Of a DNA stretch of 64,000 nucleotides, positions 58,057-64,000 are shown in pieces; position 1 is the stretch's first letter; each line of letters opens with the position of its first letter. A model generated the notes under the pieces. The model was given only the letters and a program-made list of their open reading frames with translations. It searched no databases and had not been told where the DNA came from. The translations under genes and the position numbers were made by a program. The stretch comes from an uncultured Pelagibacteraceae bacterium (GTDB taxonomy: Bacteria > Pseudomonadota > Alphaproteobacteria > Pelagibacterales > Pelagibacteraceae). Location of the stretch: NCBI GenBank assembly GCA_902632445.1, contig CACPCL010000003.1, positions 1-64,000 of the forward strand, written 5' to 3'.

Positions 58057-58877
58057 TTACATCCGATTTTAGAAAAAAAATGACTGATAGTTGGTTTTCA
58101 TATTTACAAAGTCAAATTTGTAAAGAATTTGAAATTCTTGAAAAGAATAAAGTAAAATTCTCAAAAAGAGATTGGAATAAAAATAAAAAAAATGAGGGAG
58201 GCGGAACTTCATTTCTACTATCAAAAGGAAAAATATTTGATAAAGTTGGAGTAAATAAGTCTACCGTTTCAGGAATTTTTCCTAAACAATTCAGAAAAAA
58301 AATATTAGGAGCAGAAAGAAAAGGTAAATATTGGGCATCAGGTATTTCTGTGGTTGCTCATATGAGAAATCCTAAAATGCCTGCAATACATTTCAATACC
58401 AGGTTTATAGTTACTTCTAAAGAGTGGTTTGGAGGAGGAATGGATGCAACTCCAAGTTTTGAAGATATTAAAGAAAAAAAAATGATACATGACGAATTAA
58501 AAAAGGTATGTGTTCAAAATAAAAAAAATTTTAAAAAATACAAAAAGTGGTGCGATGAATATTTTTATTTACCACACAGAAAAGAAGCTAGAGGTATTGG
58601 TGGAATTTTTTTTGATTATGAAACTAAAGATTGGATTAAAAACTTTAAATTTGTAAGAGAACTTGGCCTCTCCTTTATAGATATTTCAAAAAAAATTATA
58701 ATGAGGAAAAAAAAGTTAAAGTGGACGAAAAAAGATAAGGAAAAACAGTTTTTTAAACGAGGGAGATATGTAGAGTTCAATCTTTTACATGATAGAGGTA
58801 CAAGGTTTGGATTAAACTCGGGAGGAAATATTGACTCGATATTAATGTCACTACCTCCTGAGGCAAAATGGAAATAG
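58053..58877 (+). CDS. hemF: Oxygen-dependent coproporphyrinogen-III oxidase
   Basis: GISVVAHMRNPKMPAIHFNTRF, WFGGGMDATPSF, RGIGGIFFDY, RYVEFNLLHDRGTRFGL. Confidence 0.96.
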   Translation: MITSDFRKKMTDSWFSYLQSQICKEFEILEKNKVKFSKRDWNKNKKNEGGGTSFLLSKGKIFDKVGVNKSTVSGIFPKQFRKKILGAERKGKYWASGISVVAHMRNPKMPAIHFNTRFIVTSKEWFGGGMDATPSFEDIKEKKMIHDELKKVCVQNKKNFKKYKKWCDEYFYLPHRKEARGIGGIFFDYETKDWIKNFKFVRELGLSFIDISKKIIMRKKKLKWTKKDKEKQFFKRGRYVEFNLLHDRGTRFGLNSGGNIDSILMSLPPEAKWK

Positions 58878-59356
58878 ATATGGAAAAAGAACCAATTACA
58901 GTAAGCGGTCTTCAAAATTTAAAATCAGAGTTAGAAGATCTAAAAAATATTCAAAGACCAAAAATTGTAGAAGCAATAGCTGAAGCAAGATCTCATGGAG
59001 ATTTAAAAGAGAACGCAGAATATCATGCTGCAAAAGAACAACAAGCTTTAATCGAAAGCCGTGTAATTGCTATTAATGATATAATTGCGCGAGCAAATGT
59101 AATTGATGTCACTAAAATAGAAAATAATGGAAAAGTAATTTTTGGGTCAACCGTAAAAGTTCAAGACTTAGAAACAGATAAAAAAATTTCATATAAATTA
59201 GTGGGCCAGGATGAAGCCGATTTAAAAATGAATTTAATTTTTTTTAAAAGTCCAATAGGTAAAGCTCTAATAGGAAAGAATAAAGGTGAAATGGTAAGTG
59301 TAGCCACTCCTTCAGGAGAGAGAAACTTTGAAATACTAGACGTTGAATACATTTAA
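58868..59356 (+). CDS. greA: Transcription elongation factor GreA
   Basis: ARSHGDLKENAEYHAAKEQQALIESRV, GSTVKVQDLET, SPIGKALIGKNKGE. Confidence 0.97.
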   Translation: MEIDMEKEPITVSGLQNLKSELEDLKNIQRPKIVEAIAEARSHGDLKENAEYHAAKEQQALIESRVIAINDIIARANVIDVTKIENNGKVIFGSTVKVQDLETDKKISYKLVGQDEADLKMNLIFFKSPIGKALIGKNKGEMVSVATPSGERNFEILDVEYI

Positions 59357-60615
59357 TTTGAATTTACTTTAATAACTTCTTCAACCCTTTCATTTGAAAT
59401 TTTAAAATTATTATTTATCCATTCTTTCTCTAAAGTTTTTAAAACATTTCCTAAAGACTGTCCCTCTTGCATACCTTTTTTTTTTAAGATTTCACCATCT
59501 ATTGGGAATATTGGAGTTTTTATCCTAAAAATTTTATTAAGAGTTTTTGAAAAATCATTACGTTTCACTTTTGAATTTATTGAAAAATTAATAAGATTTA
59601 GAGCTATTAAATGATTTTTTCCATTTAAGTAAACATTCTTGATTAAATCTTTTTCAAAAAATTCTTTATCATTCTTAAGTTTTATCAAATTTTTGTTAAA
59701 TTTTCTCAAAGTCTCCTTGGTCTTATTGGAAGCATTATATTTATGAATGAAATAATCATGATTATCTTTTTCATCAATTAACAGCAAAGCTAGCAATATA
59801 TCTACGTTTACTTCTGAGTATTGATATACTTTTTTAAGTCTTTCTAATCTGTTTAAATATATGAATTCGGGAAATATCATTGAAAATATTTCTCTTAAAT
59901 TACTACTTTGATTGATTGATAAAAAATTTTTTAGATCTAAAATTTTAAGTAATTCAATTAAGATTCTCTCTTTAGAAATATTTTTAATACCATTCAAATT
60001 TTGTTTAATTGCATCACTTGTTGTTGGTTCAACTACAATATCATACATAACTTTAAATCTTATAAATCTGATAATTCTTAAATAATCCTCCTCTATTCTT
60101 TTTTGTGGATCTCCAATAAACTTGATATTTTTATTTTTAAGATCAACCGTTCCCATTTGTGGGTCAAAAAGTTTTCCATTAATATCCATATAAATAGCAT
60201 TTATAGTAAAATCTCTTCTCTCAGAGTCTTGTTTCCAGTCATCAGTATACTCTACTTCGGCATGCCTTCCGTCTGTTTTAATATCTTTTCTCAAGGTTGT
60301 TAATTCGACTTTGTGGTTTTCGGACAATATGGTTACAGTTCCATGTTTCAATCCTGTATCAATAACTTTAAGATTTGTATCTTTAAATTTTTCTTTGATC
60401 TGATCTGTTTTTAAAGTTGTTGCTATATCAATATCATCAATTTTTTCATTTGAGAGATATTTCCTTACACATCCGCCTACAAATCTTGCAACTATTTTAT
60501 CGTCAGGAATACCATCCTGTAATTTTTTGAAAATAAATTTTAATTCTTTATCTCTATAAAAAGGAAAAATTTTTCTTTTTATGCTTTGTAAAAAATTAAA
60601 GTTAAGATTAAACAT
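59353..60615 (-). CDS. CCA tRNA nucleotidyltransferase / poly(A) polymerase family
   Basis: FVGGCVRKYLSNEKIDDIDIATTL, RRDFTINAIYMDINGKLFDPQMGTVDLKN, EEDYLRIIRFIRF. Confidence 0.92.
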   Translation of the reverse strand: MFNLNFNFLQSIKRKIFPFYRDKELKFIFKKLQDGIPDDKIVARFVGGCVRKYLSNEKIDDIDIATTLKTDQIKEKFKDTNLKVIDTGLKHGTVTILSENHKVELTTLRKDIKTDGRHAEVEYTDDWKQDSERRDFTINAIYMDINGKLFDPQMGTVDLKNKNIKFIGDPQKRIEEDYLRIIRFIRFKVMYDIVVEPTTSDAIKQNLNGIKNISKERILIELLKILDLKNFLSINQSSNLREIFSMIFPEFIYLNRLERLKKVYQYSEVNVDILLALLLIDEKDNHDYFIHKYNASNKTKETLRKFNKNLIKLKNDKEFFEKDLIKNVYLNGKNHLIALNLINFSINSKVKRNDFSKTLNKIFRIKTPIFPIDGEILKKKGMQEGQSLGNVLKTLEKEWINNNFKISNERVEEVIKVNSN

Positions 60616-60622
60616 AAATCTT

Positions 60623-60696
60623 TGGCTGGGGCACTAGGATTCGAACCTAGGATGGCGGTATCAAAAACCGCTGCCTTACCGCTTGGCTATGCCCCA
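60623..60696 (-). tRNA. tRNA-Gln (UUG)
   Basis: Reverse complement TGGGGCATAGCCAAGCGGTAAGGCAGCGGTTTTTGATACCGCCATCCTAGGTTCGAATCCTAGTGCCCCAGCCA; cloverleaf, anticodon loop TTTTGAT, CCA encoded. Confidence 0.96.
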
Positions 60697-60731
60697 AATA
60701 CTGAAATTTGATATATCATAAATAATTGAAT

Positions 60732-61577
60732 TTAAATAGTTTTTGCGATTGAAAACCAAAATTTAGGGTATTTTTTTCTTAATATTTTGAGTGCGGCTTT
60801 TGAACAATTTATATCCTTAAATAAACCATAACAGCCAGATCCTGAGCCAGTAAGTCTTGATAAGTGGCAACCTTTTTGATGTTTGAGGTCTGATAATAAC
60901 TTTTGAATTATTGGATTTTTCTTTTCAACAATTGATTGTAAATCGTTTTTTGAATTAGATAAATAATTTATTAATTTATTTTTTTTATCTATTTGTCTGA
61001 GAGAAAATGATTTTTTTTTAGAAAAATTTTTGACTTTAGAATAAACCTTTTTTGTTGAATTCTTAATTTTTGGATAAATTATTAGAAAATTTAGAGAAAA
61101 CGTTTTGTCAATATTTATTACTGTTTCAAGGTTTTTTAAAAAACCATAATTGTATAAAAAGAGTTTAGAGTCAGATCCTATTTCGCTTGATACATTTTCT
61201 ATCATTTCTTTTTTTATTTTTTTCCCTAAAATAAATTTTAAAACCGTCATAGCGTTGCTTGTACCCCCACCAAATCCTGCAAAAACCGGAATTCTTTTAA
61301 AAACTTTTACTGAATAATAGCCAGATACTAACTTATTCTTTCTAAGTAAATTCAAAATTTTTTTTATAGAGTTGTTTGATTTTTTTACAAATTTGGAGTG
61401 AGGTCCTTTAAAAGATATTTTATCAAACTTACTATTATTATTTTTTTTTACAGTTATATTGTCAAATAAATTTATCAAACAAAACATAGATTGAATATCA
61501 TGCAATCCACTTGAAAGTTTTTTATTAACAGATAATGTTAAATTTATTTTTGCGTAGGATTTTAAAACCATCCTCAA
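60732..61577 (-). CDS. ispE: 4-diphosphocytidyl-2-C-methyl-D-erythritol kinase
   Basis: SYAKINLTLSVNKKLSSGLHDIQSMF, PVFAGFGGGTSNAMTVLKF, LTGSGSGCYGLF. Confidence 0.92.
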   Translation of the reverse strand: MRMVLKSYAKINLTLSVNKKLSSGLHDIQSMFCLINLFDNITVKKNNNSKFDKISFKGPHSKFVKKSNNSIKKILNLLRKNKLVSGYYSVKVFKRIPVFAGFGGGTSNAMTVLKFILGKKIKKEMIENVSSEIGSDSKLFLYNYGFLKNLETVINIDKTFSLNFLIIYPKIKNSTKKVYSKVKNFSKKKSFSLRQIDKKNKLINYLSNSKNDLQSIVEKKNPIIQKLLSDLKHQKGCHLSRLTGSGSGCYGLFKDINCSKAALKILRKKYPKFWFSIAKTI

Positions 61578-63274
61578 AGGCCTTTAATAAGTTTTTTTTC
61601 AATTTTTTCTTTAAGGTCTTTTTCGGTCTTTTTAAGATTTAAAACATACTCCCAGTAATATCTAGCTTGTAGTTTATCTCCATTTTTCCAAAGTGCATCC
61701 CCATAATGATCATTTACAATTGGATCTGCTGGCATAAGTTTTACAGCACGTCTTAAATAGTCTTTTGACTCTTTATATCTCTTTAATTTGTATAAAGCCC
61801 AACCTAGTGAGTCTATTATGTAAGGATCGTTGGATTTTAAATCATTGGCTTTCTCTAACATTTTAAGCGACTCTTCAATTTTGACACCTTGCTCGATCCA
61901 TGAATAAGCTAAGTAATTAATTACATATGCTTGATTTGGACTTACATCGAGTGAGTCGAGTAAATCTTTTTCAGCTTTTTCCCACTGATCAGTTCTCTCA
62001 TAAGCAATACCTCTCCCATCTTTTACATCAGGGTAAAGAGGGTGATTTTTATTTATCTGATTTAGAATTTTTGTATAATAAATAATTGCATCCTTAAACT
62101 GTTCATTGTTTTTTAAAAATTCTGCGTAATCAAAAGTCTCGTATATACTTTTTATTTCTAAATTATTATATGCTTTTCTAAATAATTTAATTGATTGATT
62201 TACATTTTCTTCAATAATTAAAATTCTAGAGATCTGTTTTTGTGAATACCACTCTAAAGCACTCCCATTTTTACTTAATCTTTTATAAATTTTTTTTGAG
62301 GTAGAATAATCTTCAATTTTAAAAAAATTTTCAGCTAATAAAGTATCAAATGTGTAGAATTCTTTATTAAGATACTTTGCTAAATTTAGATAAAAATTTG
62401 AAATTGAAAAAATAGATTGCGATGATAAAGCATTAGCAGCTATATATATTATTTCTGCAGCTACATGGTCCTCTCTTTTGCAATTAAAATTTAGTTTACC
62501 ATTTTGATTCTTTAAATCAGCTTTATATTTGTTGAGAAGTAAATTTCTTGGATATAATTTTAAAGACTGGTTTATTATTTTCATCGATTTTTCATTTTTA
62601 TTTAAACTTTCCAAATAATTTGCGTAAAAATAATTATATCTTGAAAAGTCTGTTTTTTTGTTTGATATAAGTTCGTCGAAAAGAAACTCTGTTTTACTAC
62701 TATTATAAAAACAATTTAAAAATACTTTCTGTATTTTTTTTAAATTTTGAAATCTATTATCTAACTTTTCTAAATTCTCCGTGGCCTTATTCAATTTATA
62801 ATTGTTCAAACTAGACCAAATAGATAAGGAATGAACAATATAATCATCTAAAACGCTTCTAGAATTCCTTTGTTTTGCTTTTAAAAAGTATTTATTAGCT
62901 AAATTATGTTTTAAATTTTTTAAATAATAAATGCCAATTATTAAGTCAGTTTCAAAGCTTTCAAGTCCATCTTTTTCTAATTTTTTTGAGTAGTTAAATG
63001 CTTGTTTAAAATTTTCAGAATTCACTAAAGAATATAAATATTTAGAGGAATAGTTATTATGACTGGCTTCTAAACCGTCCAATCTTTTTAAAAATTTATA
63101 GGACTCATTATATTGATTTTGATTTAAAAGAAGTACTCCAGCAAAATAATCAGATATATTACCTCCTCTTTCAAATCTATCTGAATTTTTTGCATGAAGT
63201 GTGGAAAAAAAAATAAAAATAATGACAAAAATAATTTGTCCTGTAATCTGTAATAGAACTTTAATATTAATCAT
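61574..63274 (-). CDS. Secreted/periplasmic tetratricopeptide-repeat protein
   Basis: Signal-peptide-like N-terminus; C-terminal TPR array (AYVINYLAYSWIEQGVKIEESLKMLEKANDLKSNDPYIIDSLGWALYKLKRYKESKDYLRRAVKLMPADPIVNDHYGDALWKNG). Confidence 0.85.
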   Translation of the reverse strand: MINIKVLLQITGQIIFVIIFIFFSTLHAKNSDRFERGGNISDYFAGVLLLNQNQYNESYKFLKRLDGLEASHNNYSSKYLYSLVNSENFKQAFNYSKKLEKDGLESFETDLIIGIYYLKNLKHNLANKYFLKAKQRNSRSVLDDYIVHSLSIWSSLNNYKLNKATENLEKLDNRFQNLKKIQKVFLNCFYNSSKTEFLFDELISNKKTDFSRYNYFYANYLESLNKNEKSMKIINQSLKLYPRNLLLNKYKADLKNQNGKLNFNCKREDHVAAEIIYIAANALSSQSIFSISNFYLNLAKYLNKEFYTFDTLLAENFFKIEDYSTSKKIYKRLSKNGSALEWYSQKQISRILIIEENVNQSIKLFRKAYNNLEIKSIYETFDYAEFLKNNEQFKDAIIYYTKILNQINKNHPLYPDVKDGRGIAYERTDQWEKAEKDLLDSLDVSPNQAYVINYLAYSWIEQGVKIEESLKMLEKANDLKSNDPYIIDSLGWALYKLKRYKESKDYLRRAVKLMPADPIVNDHYGDALWKNGDKLQARYYWEYVLNLKKTEKDLKEKIEKKLIKGL

Positions 63275-63967
63275 ATGATTTTTAAAAAAAACAATTTCAG
63301 CTCGCTTAAACTAATTAAATATTATAACTATATAAATCATAATTTAATTTACAATGATAAGGCAATCAATAGATATAAAAAGGACAATTTTGAAATTTCG
63401 GAGGAAAAATCAAAAAAACTTGAATTATTAAAAAAGTCAATTATTGATTTAAAAAACTGTAATCTTAAAAAGCGAGCAAAAAATATAGTTTTTTGTGATG
63501 GTAACCCTAAATCAAAAATAATGCTTATTGGAGAAGCTCCAGGTGCTAACGAGGATCAAGAAGGTTTACCATTTGTAGGTAGAGCCGGGTTGTTACTTGA
63601 TAAAATGTTGGCGGCAATAAATTTAGACAGAAAGAAAGTATATATATCAAATATTATAAATTATAGGCCACCTGAAAATCGAAGACCAACGGATGAAGAG
63701 ATTAAAAGATATTTGCCTTTTATCTTAAAGCATATTGAAATAATTAATCCAAAAATACTAGTATTACTTGGAAGCACTGCAATGAATGCGCTTATTGGCA
63801 AAGATGAAGTTATTTCAAAAATGAGAGGCAAATGGATAGAAAAAAAATTTGGAAATTGCAAAACATCGGTGATTATTACATTTCACCCTGCTTTTTTAAT
63901 GAGGCAGCCTGCACAAAAGAAGATGGCTTGGGTTGATTTAAAAATGATAAGAGATAAAAAAATCTAA
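63275..63967 (+). CDS. Type 4 (SPO1-related) uracil-DNA glycosylase
   Basis: IMLIGEAPGANEDQEGLPFVGRAGLLLDKML, YISNIINYRPPENRRP, TFHPAFLMRQPAQKKMAW. Confidence 0.92.
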   Translation: MIFKKNNFSSLKLIKYYNYINHNLIYNDKAINRYKKDNFEISEEKSKKLELLKKSIIDLKNCNLKKRAKNIVFCDGNPKSKIMLIGEAPGANEDQEGLPFVGRAGLLLDKMLAAINLDRKKVYISNIINYRPPENRRPTDEEIKRYLPFILKHIEIINPKILVLLGSTAMNALIGKDEVISKMRGKWIEKKFGNCKTSVIITFHPAFLMRQPAQKKMAWVDLKMIRDKKI

Positions 63968-64000
63968 TTAAATTGAAAAAAAAAATTATTACTGCTGGTG

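Noticed and set aside
63973-64000. Possible start of another plus-strand gene (TTG AAA AAA AAA ATT ATT ACT GCT GGT)
   Set aside because: Only 28 nt are visible, with a non-ATG start; no product can be supported.

Overview
AT-rich, gene-dense window of core chromosome. Gene content and order look like a streamlined alphaproteobacterium, probably SAR11/Pelagibacterales-like (inference from protein character and synteny, no search was run). Main blocks: (i) 3' part of a UvrD/PcrA helicase gene, then a M24 aminopeptidase gene; (ii) a long minus-strand division/cell-wall (dcw) cluster, in transcription order mraZ-ftsZ-rsmH-ftsL-ftsI-murE/F-mraY-murD-ftsW-murG-murC-murB-ddl-ftsQ-ftsA-lpxC-bamD-ligA; (iii) rnpB, an AmiD-type amidase, mlaA-mlaC, tRNA-Ile2(CAU), rpoD-dnaG-yqeY, carAB; (iv) a 2OG-Fe(II) oxygenase/ELM1-family pair, trxB, aspC, and uvrB-SDR-folB-uvrC-pgsA; (v) ilvE, a petP/petR-like MarR+response regulator+kinase set, ubiK, lgt-midA-pgeF, prs-rplY-pth-ychF, petABC, trmL-hemF-greA; (vi) a CCA-transferase-type gene, tRNA-Gln(UUG), ispE, a TPR gene and a type 4 uracil-DNA glycosylase. 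I saw no mobile element, prophage, CRISPR array or obvious accessory island, and no convincing brand-new multi-gene system. The most notable signals are a degenerate FtsA that seems to have lost its nucleotide-binding motifs, ftsZ moved next to mraZ, an inverted-orientation three-box MraZ operator over the mraZ promoter, a murE-murF fusion, and 3'-end overlap in nearly every convergent gene pair.
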